Shown here: one piece after another, positions 1 through 8,701 of the stretch
How positions within the stretch are numbered: the first letter of the stretch is position 1
How the letters are laid out: each line of letters begins with the position of its first letter
DNA from: Enterobacter cloacae
Lineage (GTDB): Bacteria; Pseudomonadota; Gammaproteobacteria; Enterobacterales; Enterobacteriaceae
Length of the DNA: 64,000 bases
Direction of reading: 5' to 3'
Assembly: GCF_013375935.1 (NCBI RefSeq)
Contig: NZ_CP056117.1
Span: 4,092,001 to 4,156,000 of the forward strand
Translations under genes and position numbers: made by a program
The notes under the pieces: model-generated
Databases searched by the model: none
What the model was told of the DNA's origin: nothing
The model's input: the letters and a program-made list of their open reading frames with translations, nothing else

Positions 1-1
1 C

Positions 2-325
2 GGCCTCCCTTCCAGCAGCGTCTATGCCGCGAGCAAGGCCGCCCTGCTGTCGCTGGCGCGTACGCTGTCGGCGGAACTGCTGCCGCGCGGGATCCGCGTG
101 AACGGCCTGAGCCCTGGCCCGGTGGAAACCCCGGCGTTTACGAAGACGGGCTTAAGTGAAGAGACGCTCAACGCAATGGTCGGGGAAATCATTAAACTGG
201 TTCCGCTGGGCAGAATGGGTACCACCACGGAGCTGGCGAAGGCGGCGCTCTATCTGGCGTCCGATGAGTCAAGCTACACCGTAGGCACCGAACTGCTGGT
301 GGACGGCGGAATGGGAAGTCTGTAG
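2..325 (+). CDS. Short-chain dehydrogenase/reductase, C-terminal part (cut by window edge)
   Basis: The reading frame is open from the window edge, so the N-terminal Rossmann glycine motif is missing. Translation of the visible 107 residues begins GLPSSSVYAASKAALLSLAR, which contains the SDR active-site Tyr and Lys (YxxxK, here YAASK), followed by the usual RVNGLSPGPVETP segment and a C-terminal DGGMGSL typical of classical SDRs. These enzymes use NAD(P)H to oxidise or reduce alcohol and keto groups in the cytoplasm. The substrate cannot be told from this fragment. It converges on the DedA-type gene with a 1-bp gap. Confidence 0.85.
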   Translation, partial: GLPSSSVYAASKAALLSLARTLSAELLPRGIRVNGLSPGPVETPAFTKTGLSEETLNAMVGEIIKLVPLGRMGTTTELAKAALYLASDESSYTVGTELLVDGGMGSL

Positions 326-326
326 G

Positions 327-830
327 TCAAAAGGCGCTGATGCCGGTCACCACGCCGACATACAGCGCCGCCCACACGCAGGCAGAAAGCAGGCTGACGG
401 TGTAAACCTTCACCGCGCTCATTCTCAGCATGCCCGCCGCCAGCGGTACGATATAGCGCAGCACCGCCAGAAAGCGCGACGTAAAGAGCACCAGCACGCC
501 GTTTTTCCGTAACCGGTGCTGCACGCGCAGAAATTTATCGGCATGCCTGGCGGTAAAGCGCGCGACCAAGGGCGTATGCCCCATCAGCTGGCCGATATGG
601 TAATTCAGCACCGATCCCGCGGTGGCCCCCATCACCACGGCAAGCCACGCCAGCCCGGGGGGCAGGCTCGACTGGCTAACGGCTATCCCCGCCAGCAGCA
701 TCACCGACGCGGGCGGCAGCACCGAGGAGATCAGCACCGTTGATTTACTCAACGCCATCACGACGAGCAGCGCGAACAGCTGCGCCGGATAGTGCGCAAA
801 ATGAATAAGCAGTGTGTCCAGCCATGCCAT
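327..830 (-). CDS. DedA-family inner membrane protein
   Basis: A 167-residue hydrophobic protein with several predicted membrane segments. The DedA/SNARE-associated core is visible: a glycine-rich segment GATAGSVLNYHIGQLMG in the middle and FTSRFLAVLRYIVPLAAGMLRM after it, the arginine-containing region conserved in DedA proteins. The family is linked to lipid carrier or phospholipid transport and membrane-potential maintenance; the exact substrate of this paralogue is unknown. The start at 830 (MAWLD) is chosen because AGGAGAG lies six bases upstream; a longer frame beginning at 851 has no such site. Confidence 0.8.
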   Translation of the reverse strand: MAWLDTLLIHFAHYPAQLFALLVVMALSKSTVLISSVLPPASVMLLAGIAVSQSSLPPGLAWLAVVMGATAGSVLNYHIGQLMGHTPLVARFTARHADKFLRVQHRLRKNGVLVLFTSRFLAVLRYIVPLAAGMLRMSAVKVYTVSLLSACVWAALYVGVVTGISAF

Positions 831-989
831 TTTACTCTCCTCGTCAACCATTTAATTCCCCATTAGAAATGAAAAAAGTTAAATAAAGCCTCAACGTCTT
901 TTGGATATTATTCATTTAAACGATTCTTAAACATTATTAAAATTCTTCAGCAGCCATTTTAAATATGCGTATTATTCGTCACGTTTTAC

Positions 990-1165
990 AACGATCTCGT
1001 TATGGCGAGGCTCCTGTACAAATACACGTTATCGCTCTGGTGGGTTCGAGAGAACCGGCACAGGGTAAAACAGGCACTGTCGAATCAAGGCTTTGTCAGT
1101 ATAACTTCCCTTACGGGATACGGTGTACAGTGCTGAACCCAGGACGTGGGGATCTCCTCTTCGAC
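990..1165 (+). promoter_or_regulatory. Probable M-box (ykoK-type) Mg2+ riboswitch
   Basis: The 367-bp gap before the MgtE-type gene contains CTCGTTATGGCGAGGCTCCT followed by GTACAAATACAC. This strongly resembles the conserved 5' core of M-box RNAs (GUUAGGUGAGGCUCCU...). Further elements GGGTAAAACAGGC and GTGCTGAA resemble the later conserved loops. The position directly upstream of a Mg2+ transporter fits. The M-box class binds Mg2+ and lowers expression when Mg2+ is plentiful. I see no clear terminator hairpin between it and the start codon, so control may be at translation or by another mechanism. Boundaries are approximate. The rest of the gap (852-989) is AT-rich and probably holds the promoter. 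Confidence 0.65.
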
Positions 1166-1218
1166 ATGCCCTGTCTTGCTCGCCCCTGAGAGATGTTATT
1201 ATTCAAAGGGAATGTATT

Positions 1219-2220
1219 ATGTCTTACGCTATTCACAACCAAAACCTGGCTTTTAACGACAGCGCAATTGCGCAATATATGAATACCGATTTTATTGTTA
1301 TCGATATTTCATTATGCGTGGCGTTAGCGCGCGAGCAGTTTTTCGAAAAATTAAAGGACGATGATATTCCGTCGCATATTTTTATCGAAGATAATGGCCG
1401 CCTCGCCGGTTTAATTGCCGTACGCAAATTATTGCAGGCCACGGATACCGTGCAGCCGGTTAAGGGGCTGATGATATCGGAGTTTATTCAGCTCAAACCG
1501 GAAGACGAACGGGCAGACGTCGCCGGGGTGCTGGCGCACGCGGGTGCGGATGTGGTGCCGGTGGTAACCCACGGCAAGCTGGTGGGCTGTCTTACGGAAC
1601 GCGAAATCGCCCATCTGCTGGAGGATGACGTCACAGAAGACGCTCAGCTTCAGGGGGCAACGCTGCCGCTGGAGAAGCCCTATCTGGAGACCAGCGCCTT
1701 CAGCCTGTGGAAGAAACGCTCCGTCTGGCTGCTGCTGCTGTTTGTCGCGGAAGCGTACACCAGCTCGGTGATCCAGCATTTTGAAGAGGCGCTGGAATCC
1801 GCCATCGCGCTGGCGTTCTTTATACCCTTGCTGATTGGCACCGGCGGGAACAGCGGCACCCAGATCACCTCCACGCTGGTGCGCGCCATGGCGCTGGGTG
1901 AAGTCCACCTGCGCGACGTTGGCCGCGTGCTGCGTAAAGAGATGAGCACCTCGCTGATGATTGCCGCCACGCTGGGCCTGGCGGGCTGCGTCCGCGCCTG
2001 GATGATGGGCATCGGGATGGAAATCACGCTGATCGTCAGCCTGACGCTGGTGTGTATTACGCTCTGGAGCGCGATTGTGTCGTCGGTGATCCCGATGGTG
2101 TTAAAACGCTGCAAGATCGACCCGGCGGTAGTCTCCGCGCCGTTTATTGCAACGCTGATCGACGGCACCGGGCTGATTATCTACTTTAAGATCGCGCAGT
2201 ATACGCTGGGGCTGGAGTAA
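1219..2220 (+). CDS. MgtE-type magnesium transporter, short form lacking the MgtE N domain
   Basis: A 333-residue protein. Residues about 15-150 form a CBS-domain pair (VVPVVTHGKLVGCLTEREI is a typical CBS strand-helix). Residues about 165-333 form the MgtE membrane domain, with the conserved pore motif PLLIGTGGNSGTQITSTLVRAMALGEV and APFIATLIDGTGLIIYFKIA. MgtE channels carry Mg2+ into the cytoplasm and the CBS part senses it. Classical MgtE is about 450 residues with an extra N-terminal superhelix, which is absent here. The start at 1219 follows AAAGGGAA; the upstream extension to 1123 overlaps the likely riboswitch. The 3' end overlaps the convergent hpxK frame by 35 bp. Confidence 0.85.
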   Translation: MSYAIHNQNLAFNDSAIAQYMNTDFIVIDISLCVALAREQFFEKLKDDDIPSHIFIEDNGRLAGLIAVRKLLQATDTVQPVKGLMISEFIQLKPEDERADVAGVLAHAGADVVPVVTHGKLVGCLTEREIAHLLEDDVTEDAQLQGATLPLEKPYLETSAFSLWKKRSVWLLLLFVAEAYTSSVIQHFEEALESAIALAFFIPLLIGTGGNSGTQITSTLVRAMALGEVHLRDVGRVLRKEMSTSLMIAATLGLAGCVRAWMMGIGMEITLIVSLTLVCITLWSAIVSSVIPMVLKRCKIDPAVVSAPFIATLIDGTGLIIYFKIAQYTLGLE

Positions 2221-3448
2221 CGCGGTTCGCCAGTTGCCCCACCGCCAGCGCAAACGCCTCGATTGCCAGCGCGACATCCTCAGCCATCACCGACTCTGCC
2301 GGATGGTGGCTGACGCCGCCCCTGCAGCGCACGAACAGCATGCCCACCGGCCAGCGCTCCGCCAGCGCTATCGCGTCATGCCCTGCGCCGCTGGGAAGGG
2401 ATAACGAGCGCCCCTGCACCGATTCGACGGCCCTCCCCAACGCGGTTTGTAGCCCCGCGTCGCACGGCGTGGCGGCGATGCGGTAAAACTCCTCGGCGCC
2501 GAAGTCCAGACCGCGACGTGCGGCTATCGCGCGCGCCTGCGCCAGCAGTTCAGTAAGCAGCGCGTCAAGCGGCGCATCCTGCGGACCGCGAATATCCAGC
2601 GAGAGTTCAACCTCACCGGGGATCACGTTCACCGCTCCCGGCAGGCAGCGCAGCGTCCCGACCGTTGCCACCAGATTGCCACCGTGGCTGTGGGTGGTTT
2701 TTTCAATCACCCCTGTCCACTCGGCGGCGGCGGCCAGCGCATCCTTACGGTGCGTCATCGGCACGGTGCCGGCGTGTCCGGCCTCGCCGGTAAAGCGGCA
2801 GTTCAGACGACGCGCGCCGTTAATGGCTTCCACCACCCCCAACGCCAGCCCCTACTGTTCAAGGCACGGGCCCTGTTCGATATGCAGCTCCAGGCAGGCG
2901 CTGAAATCCTCCCGATCGCGCGCGGCATGCGATACGCGGGCAGGATCCAGCCCCGCCTGCACCATCGCCTGCGCCACGCTGATCCCGCTGGCGTCGCGCG
3001 CTTCCAGCCAGCCCGGCGGCCAGGTGCCCGTCAGGCCGCGGCTGCCCAGCAGCGTGATGCCGAAGCGGGTGCCCTCTTCGTCGCAAAAACCCACGATCTC
3101 GATCGCCTGTGCCAGGCGGATCCCCTGCTGGTGCAGGCCGTCCACCACCTCAATGGCGGTAAGCACCCCAAGCATGCCGTCGTAGCGCCCGGCGTTGCGA
3201 ACCGTGTCCAGATGCGAGCCGAGCAGCACCGCCTGCGCCCCTTCCTGCCGGCCTTCATAGCGACCGCAGATATTGCCCACGCTGTCCTGCCAGACGGTCA
3301 TGCCCGCCTGGCTCATCCACTGCCCCACCAGCTGGTTGGCCTGCAGATGCTGCGCCGAAAGATACACCCTTGTGAGCGCATCCGGGGTTTCGCTGATGGC
3401 GGCCAGCGCGTCGGCGCGGGCCATCACCCGTTCTGCCGCCGGGCTCAT
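2186..3448 (-). pseudogene. hpxK: HpxK allantoate amidohydrolase, interrupted by an in-frame amber stop
   Basis: An M20-family zinc amidohydrolase expected to hydrolyse allantoate towards ureidoglycine. The frame starts at 3448 with ATGA overlapping the hpxJ stop. The metal motifs GSHLDTV (His79, Asp81) and CDEEGTRF (Glu124-Glu125) are present, and the part after the stop keeps GEAGHAGTVPM and SGAGHDA. At 2854-2852 a TAG codon (residue 199) interrupts LELHIEQGPCLEQ-*-GLALGVVEAING. Reading through, the frame continues without a shift to 2186, giving about 420 codons, the family's length. A single substitution in a CAG, GAG or TGG codon would explain it. Either the gene is inactivated or the base is a sequencing error. 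It is the last gene of the hpxFGHIJK operon. Confidence 0.9.
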
Positions 3449-4686
3449 TGCGGCGTCTCGCGGCGATAGTGGTCCCACGCGGCCTGCATGGCGGCACCCT
3501 GCGTGGTGGTGAACTTCAGGTAGTTCAGCACCGACTCCAGCGCGCTCAGGGTGGTCATCACGCAGTCCTTGCGCGCGTTATAGCCCATGGTGCCAATGCG
3601 CCACACCCTGCCGTGCAGCGGCCCGAAGGAGGTGCCGATTTCAATCCCGAAATCCTCCAGCATCAGCTTGCGCACCTGGTCGCCGTTAACCCCCTGCGGG
3701 ATAACCACGCCCAGCACGTTGTTCATCCTGTGCTTCAGGTCGCCGAAGGTTTCCAGCCCCATCGCCTGAATGCCCTTCAGCAGCGCGTCGCCGTGCAGCT
3801 TATGGCGCGCGATGCCGTTATCCAGCCCTTCCTGGAGGATCAGACGCGCGCATTCCCGGGCGCCGAACAGCGCGGTGGTAGCCTCCGTGTGGTGGTTCAG
3901 CCGCTCCGGCCCCCAGTAGTCCATCACCATACCGAGATCGAAGTAGTTGGAGTAGATCATCTCCTCGTCGCCGTCGCGGTGGGCGTCGGTACGAATGCCC
4001 TCCTCGACGCGCCTGCGCCGGCGGATCGCCTCCTCCATCCGCGGGCTCAGCGTGATCGGCGACGTGCCGGACGGACCGCCAAGGCATTTCTGCATGCCAG
4101 CGGAGACGGCATCCAGCCCCCAGGCGTCGGTCTCCAGCGCGTTCCCGCCGAGCGACGCGGTGGCATCGGTGTAAAGCAGCACGTCGTAGCGGCGGCAGAT
4201 ATCACCAAGCTCCGCGAGCGGCTGCAGCATGGTGGTGGAGGTGTCGCCCTGCACGGTCAGCAGCAGGCGCGGACGAATGCGTTTAATGGCATCCTCCACC
4301 TGGTCCGGGGTAAACACTTCCCCCCACGGCACCTCGATGGTATGCACCTCCGCCCGGCAGCGGCGGGCAATCTCGCACAGCAGATGACCGAAGCGGCCAA
4401 ACACCGGCACCAGCACCTTATCGCCCGGGCGAATGGCGGAAACCAGAATCGCTTCAATCCCCGCGCGGGAGGTGCCGTCCACCAGCATCGTCCAGCGGTT
4501 GTCGGTGCGGAACACGCCGCGATAGAGCGCCATCACCTCGTTCATGTAGTGGGTCATGGCCGGATCGTACTGGCCTATCAGCTGGCTCGACATGGCGCGC
4601 AGCACGCGCGGGTCGGCGTTGATCGGCCCCGGCCCCATCAGCAGGCGCTGCGGCGGGTTGATTTGCGGAAAACGTGCGATATCCAT
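3445..4686 (-). CDS. hpxJ: HpxJ (S)-ureidoglycine-glyoxylate aminotransferase
   Basis: A 413-residue fold-type I PLP aminotransferase of the alanine-glyoxylate/PucG group. Visible features are GPGPINADPRVL near the N terminus, the glycine motif DGTSRAGIEA (about residues 70-80), the PLP aspartate in LLYTDATASLGG (about 173) and the Schiff-base lysine in SAGMQKCLGGPSG (Lys200). The Klebsiella protein HpxJ transfers the amino group of ureidoglycine to a keto acid such as glyoxylate, giving oxalurate. It lies between the ABC transporter ATPase gene and hpxK, with an ATGA overlap into hpxK, so it is in the same operon and presumably shares its sigma-54 promoter before hpxF. Confidence 0.9.
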   Translation of the reverse strand: MDIARFPQINPPQRLLMGPGPINADPRVLRAMSSQLIGQYDPAMTHYMNEVMALYRGVFRTDNRWTMLVDGTSRAGIEAILVSAIRPGDKVLVPVFGRFGHLLCEIARRCRAEVHTIEVPWGEVFTPDQVEDAIKRIRPRLLLTVQGDTSTTMLQPLAELGDICRRYDVLLYTDATASLGGNALETDAWGLDAVSAGMQKCLGGPSGTSPITLSPRMEEAIRRRRRVEEGIRTDAHRDGDEEMIYSNYFDLGMVMDYWGPERLNHHTEATTALFGARECARLILQEGLDNGIARHKLHGDALLKGIQAMGLETFGDLKHRMNNVLGVVIPQGVNGDQVRKLMLEDFGIEIGTSFGPLHGRVWRIGTMGYNARKDCVMTTLSALESVLNYLKFTTTQGAAMQAAWDHYRRETPQ

Positions 4687-4699
4687 GGTTAAGTCCTTA

Positions 4700-5417
<718 letters not shown>

Positions 5418-5437
<20 letters not shown>

Positions 5438-6077
5438 TGAATTTCGTCTCCAGATAGCGGCTGTAGCGGGACAGCGGATAGCACAGAATAAAGTAGCCCA
5501 GCGCCACCAGCGCAAAGACCTTGAACGGCTGGTAGGTTACGTTGGTCAGCATGGTGCCGGCCTTGGTCAGCTCGATAAAGCCGATAATCGACGCCAGCGC
5601 GGTGCCCTTGATCACCTGCACGGCGAAACCCACGGTTGGCGCGATGGCGATGCGCAGCGCCTGCGGCGCCACCACGCGAAACAGCGTCTGGCCGAAGGTC
5701 AGCCCCAGACAGCGCGAGGCTTCCCACTGCCCCTTCGGCAGGGCGCGAATGCTGCCAAACCAGATATCGAGCAGAAACGCGCTGGTGTAGAACGTGAGGG
5801 CCAGCGAGGCGGCCGTCCACGGCGAGACGTCAATGCCGAACAGCGCCACGCCGAAGAAGGCCAGGAACAGCTGCATCAGCAGCGGCGTGCCCTGAAACAG
5901 CTCAATATAGCCGCGGATGATGCGCTTCACCGTGCTGCCGCCCGACAGGCGCAGCAGCAGGAGCGGCAGCGTCACCGCCGCGCCGCCGAAAAACGCCACC
6001 AGCGACAGCAGCACCGTCCAGCGTCCGGCCAGCAGCAGGTTGCGAATAATGTCCCAGTCGGTAAAGGTGGTCATCAT
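5418..6077 (-). CDS. hpxH: HpxH amino-acid-type ABC transporter permease
   Basis: A 219-residue inner-membrane permease of the HisM/GlnP family with about five membrane segments and the conserved EAA loop LPKGQWEASRCLGLTFGQTLFRVVAPQALRIAIAP. The start at 6077 overlaps the hpxG stop (ATGATGACC, TGA read in the hpxG frame), indicating translational coupling. It pairs with HpxG as a heterodimeric channel. The substrate is inferred from the cluster only. Confidence 0.85.
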
Positions 6078-6739
6078 GCCTGCACCCCCAGCCATTTGCG
6101 TCCCGCTGCCATCATCAGCTGGCGCAGGGTAATCGACAGCGCCAGGTAAATGCCGGTTGTCACCAGATAGACCTCAAAGCTCAAAAACGTTCTGGACTGG
6201 ATCAGGTTGGCGGCAAAGGTCAGCTCTTCATACGAGACCTGCGACACCACCGACGAGCCGAGCATCACGATAATGCACTGGCTCACCAGCGCCGGGTAAA
6301 TGCGCTGCAGCGCGGGCGGCAGCACCACGCGAATAAAGGTCTGCAGGCGGGTCAGCCCCAGCACGCGTCCGGCTTCCCACTGCCCTTTGGGCGTCACCTG
6401 AATGCCTGCGCGAATAATCTCGGTGCTGTACGCGCCAAGGTTTACTACCATTGCCAGCAGCGCCGCCTCCCCCGCCGTCATCTTCAGACCCAGATTCGGC
6501 AGGCCGAAGACGATGAAAAACAGCTGCACCACGAACGGCGTGTTGCGGATGATTTCCACGTACGCGCCCCAGATCCGGCTGTACCACGTCGGGCGTCCGC
6601 TGCGGATCGCCGCGCCAAAAATCCCTGTCGCCAGCCCGCCGATGGTCGCCATCACCGTCAACTGAATGGTGATCCACAGCCCCGCCAGCAGCTCCGGCCA
6701 GTAGGGCCAGAGCGCCGAAAAGTCGAGTTGCTCAGCCAT
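6074..6739 (-). CDS. hpxG: HpxG amino-acid-type ABC transporter permease
   Basis: A 221-residue permease of the same HisMQ family as its neighbour. The EAA loop reads TPKGQWEAGRVLGLTRLQTFIRVVLPPALQRIYPAL, and the RNTPFVVQLFFIVFGLP segment is typical of polar amino acid permeases. It begins four bases after the stop of the binding protein gene hpxF, which supports one transcript. It probably forms the channel together with HpxH for import of a nitrogen-rich purine intermediate. Confidence 0.85.
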   Translation of the reverse strand: MAEQLDFSALWPYWPELLAGLWITIQLTVMATIGGLATGIFGAAIRSGRPTWYSRIWGAYVEIIRNTPFVVQLFFIVFGLPNLGLKMTAGEAALLAMVVNLGAYSTEIIRAGIQVTPKGQWEAGRVLGLTRLQTFIRVVLPPALQRIYPALVSQCIIVMLGSSVVSQVSYEELTFAANLIQSRTFLSFEVYLVTTGIYLALSITLRQLMMAAGRKWLGVQA

Positions 6740-6743
6740 AGCC

Positions 6744-7526
6744 TTATACGCCGAAGCTTGCCGGCAGCGGGGCCTTCAGCCACTGTTCAGACAGGCCGTT
6801 CAGGGTGCCGTTTTTAATGCCCTGCTCAATCAGCGCATCTACTCTGGCTTTCAGCGCCGCTTCGTTCTTCTTCAGGCCAATAAAGCACGGCGAGTCTTTC
6901 AGCATAAAGCTCGGCACCGGGGCTTTAGCCGCGTTCTGGCGCGAAATGGCCGCTACCACGAGGTTGCCTGTCGCCACGTACTGCACCTGGCCGGAGAGGT
7001 AAGCGGAGAGCGTGGTGTTGTTGTCTTCGTAGCGCTTCACGCTGGCGTCCTTCGGCGCGAGGCTGGTGAGCACCATGTCCTCCACCGCCCCGCGCGTCAC
7101 GCCGATGCTTTTTCCGCTCAGCGCGGCGGCATCCTTCAGCTCGGCCCCTTGCGGGCCAAACACCCCGAGGAAGAACGGCGCGTAGGCGCGGCTGAAATCG
7201 ATCACCTTTTCGCGTTCCGGGTTTTTCCCGAGGCTGGAAATGACCAGATCCACCTTGTCGGTTTGCAGATACGGCACGCGGTTGGCGCTGGTTACCGGCA
7301 CGAGCTGAAGCCTGAGCTTCATCTCTCTGGCGAGATAGCGCGCCATGTCGATATCGTAGCCCTGCGGCTGAAGATCGGTCCCGACCGAGCCAAACGGCGG
7401 GAAGTCCTGCGGAACGGCAACGCGAAGCGTGCCGCGCTTCTCGATATCCTGAAGCTGGTCAGCCTTCGCGGGCAGTTGTGCGAAGAGGCATGCGGCCCCG
7501 GCCAGTGCAATTAACAGTTTTTTCAT
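6744..7526 (-). CDS. hpxF: HpxF periplasmic substrate-binding protein of the HpxFGHI transporter
   Basis: A 260-residue solute-binding protein of the amino acid (SBP_bac_3) family. Residues 1-22 (MKKLLIALAGAACLFAQLPAKA) are a Sec signal peptide with an AKA-type cleavage site. The mature part has GTLRVAVPQDFPPFGSVGTDLQPQGYDIDMARYLA and the second-lobe motif KVDLVISSLGKNPEREKVIDFSRAYAP, both typical of the family. The start at 7526 is used because only it gives the signal peptide at the N terminus; the frame upstream to 7583 overlaps the sigma-54 promoter. It is the first gene of the operon hpxFGHIJK. Confidence 0.85.
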   Translation of the reverse strand: MKKLLIALAGAACLFAQLPAKADQLQDIEKRGTLRVAVPQDFPPFGSVGTDLQPQGYDIDMARYLAREMKLRLQLVPVTSANRVPYLQTDKVDLVISSLGKNPEREKVIDFSRAYAPFFLGVFGPQGAELKDAAALSGKSIGVTRGAVEDMVLTSLAPKDASVKRYEDNNTTLSAYLSGQVQYVATGNLVVAAISRQNAAKAPVPSFMLKDSPCFIGLKKNEAALKARVDALIEQGIKNGTLNGLSEQWLKAPLPASFGV

Positions 7527-7578
7527 GGTGCTTCCCCGTAACGTTAGCGTGAAACAAAAGATTCTTTGAATATGATTT

Positions 7579-7594
7579 TGCAACTTATGTGCCA
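7579..7594 (-). promoter_or_regulatory. Sigma-54 promoter of hpxFGHIJK
   Basis: Read on the minus strand the sequence is TGGCAC-ATAAG-TTGCA: a perfect -24 element, five bases, and a perfect -12 element, with the required GG-N10-GC spacing. It lies 52 bp upstream of the hpxF start codon, leaving a short leader. Sigma-54 promoters need an activator; NtrC under nitrogen limitation is the natural candidate for a purine nitrogen operon. Confidence 0.85.
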
Positions 7595-7639
7595 GATAAG
7601 GCGAAGCGGGAAATTTTCTGTTAAAGCCTGATAAAACGC

Positions 7640-7676
7640 GGGCGGGGCGAAAATATTCTCCATTTTCGCCCCGCCC
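7640..7676 (-). terminator. Perfect 15-bp inverted repeat between hpxU and hpxF
   Basis: The arms GGGCGGGGCGAAAAT and ATTTTCGCCCCGCCC are exactly complementary around a 7-base loop. On the minus strand the hairpin is followed by GCG and then TTTTATC, so it can end hpxU transcription before the hpxF promoter. The outer position of the T tract is not ideal. A protein-binding role (an operator for HpxU, or DNA architecture for looping to the sigma-54 promoter) is also possible. Confidence 0.55.
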
Positions 7677-7679
7677 GGC

Positions 7680-7696
7680 TGCACCATTTCAATGCA
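7680..7696 (-). promoter_or_regulatory. Possible NtrC-binding site upstream of hpxF
   Basis: TGCACC-ATTTC-AATGCA matches the 17-bp NtrC consensus TGCACC-N5-GGTGCA except for two bases in the second half. It lies about 86-102 bp upstream of the -24 element of the hpxF sigma-54 promoter, a usual enhancer distance. Only one such site is visible, so the call is tentative. Confidence 0.45.
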
Positions 7697-7717
7697 AAGC
7701 ACCAGCCCGATGCCCCA

Positions 7718-8557
7718 TTATCGCTGTTCGAGTTCGTCCAGCTGCTGGTAGAGGGAGGCAATCTCGTGAATGCGCGGGCGGCCTTTATCGAGGATCTCGT
7801 GCAGGAAGGCGTTCGCCAGCAGGCTGATCAGGCTGTTGACCGACGAGTAGCTGTCGTAGGCGGATACGCTGTCCAGCGGGGCGCAGAGCTGCCAGCTCGC
7901 CAGCGGAAACAGGCTGTGGGCCTGCGGCTCGCACATCAGCAGCACCGGAATGCCGCTGCGCTGAAGCTGCTGCATCAGCGGGCGAATAATGCGCGGACGA
8001 CGGCGAAAGGCCATCATGACCACCAGATCGTCGGGCGTTAAATCCACCAGCTCCTCGCTCAGGCTCTGCCCCGGCTGCGGCAGCACCAGCACCTGGCCGC
8101 GCGCCTGCAGCAGCTGCTGGCGCAGGTGCAGCGCCGCGGGATAGGCGTTACGCATGCCGATAATGACAATCCGGCGCGCCCTGACCATGCAGGCCATGGC
8201 GTCGGCAAACTGCTGCGCGTCCAGGGCATTGACCCACTGGGTCAGGTTCGCCATCTCCTGCTTATAGTGACGGGCCAGCAGCGTGTTTCCCTGCACCGCA
8301 TCGCGGTTGTCGGCGAGAGGCATCCCGCTCTGGCGCAGGGTGCGCAGCTCGTCGCGCATCTCTTTATACTTCTCATAGCCCAGGCGCTTAAACAGCCGGC
8401 TCACCGTCGCTTTCGACACGCCGCTCAGCTGCGCCAGCTCGGCGCTGTTGTAGCTAATCAGGTCGTCAAAATGGTCAAAAATAAAATCCGCCACCCGCTG
8501 CTCCTGCGGCGATAGTGACGCATAGTGCGCTTTCAGTCGTTCATCAAGCTGTTCCAT
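7718..8557 (-). CDS. hpxU: HpxU, RpiR-family transcriptional regulator
   Basis: A 279-residue regulator. Residues about 1-80 are the RpiR helix-turn-helix domain (LSPQEQRVADFIFDHFDDLISYNSAELAQLSGVSKATVSRLFKRLGY). Residues about 120-260 form a SIS sugar-isomerase-like sensor domain (RIVIIGMRNAYPAALHLRQQL, DDLVVMMAFRRRPR). It is divergent from hpxWXYZ and upstream of hpxF in the same direction, as the Klebsiella regulator hpxU is. It probably senses a late pathway intermediate and controls one or both flanking operons; the ligand is unknown. Confidence 0.8.
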   Translation of the reverse strand: MEQLDERLKAHYASLSPQEQRVADFIFDHFDDLISYNSAELAQLSGVSKATVSRLFKRLGYEKYKEMRDELRTLRQSGMPLADNRDAVQGNTLLARHYKQEMANLTQWVNALDAQQFADAMACMVRARRIVIIGMRNAYPAALHLRQQLLQARGQVLVLPQPGQSLSEELVDLTPDDLVVMMAFRRRPRIIRPLMQQLQRSGIPVLLMCEPQAHSLFPLASWQLCAPLDSVSAYDSYSSVNSLISLLANAFLHEILDKGRPRIHEIASLYQQLDELEQR

Positions 8558-8650
8558 AACGCCTCTGTAACGTTTGTTTCATCCCACCTTTACTATTCAT
8601 TTAGCATGCCAGCTTCTGCGGCGAACGGCATGAAACTTTTTGTTCAGAAC

Positions 8651-8666
8651 TGGAACAACTTTTGCA
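8651..8666 (+). promoter_or_regulatory. Sigma-54 promoter of hpxWXYZ
   Basis: TGGAAC-AACTT-TTGCA has five of six -24 bases and a full -12 element with GG-N10-GC spacing. It ends 35 bp before the hpxW start codon. Its -24 element overlaps the right arm of the inverted repeat GTTCAGAACTGGAAC (8642-8656), which could be an operator for the divergently encoded HpxU. Confidence 0.75.
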
Positions 8667-8701
8667 GCAACCTGTAACCTACAGGGTTATGAGGACACTC
8701 T

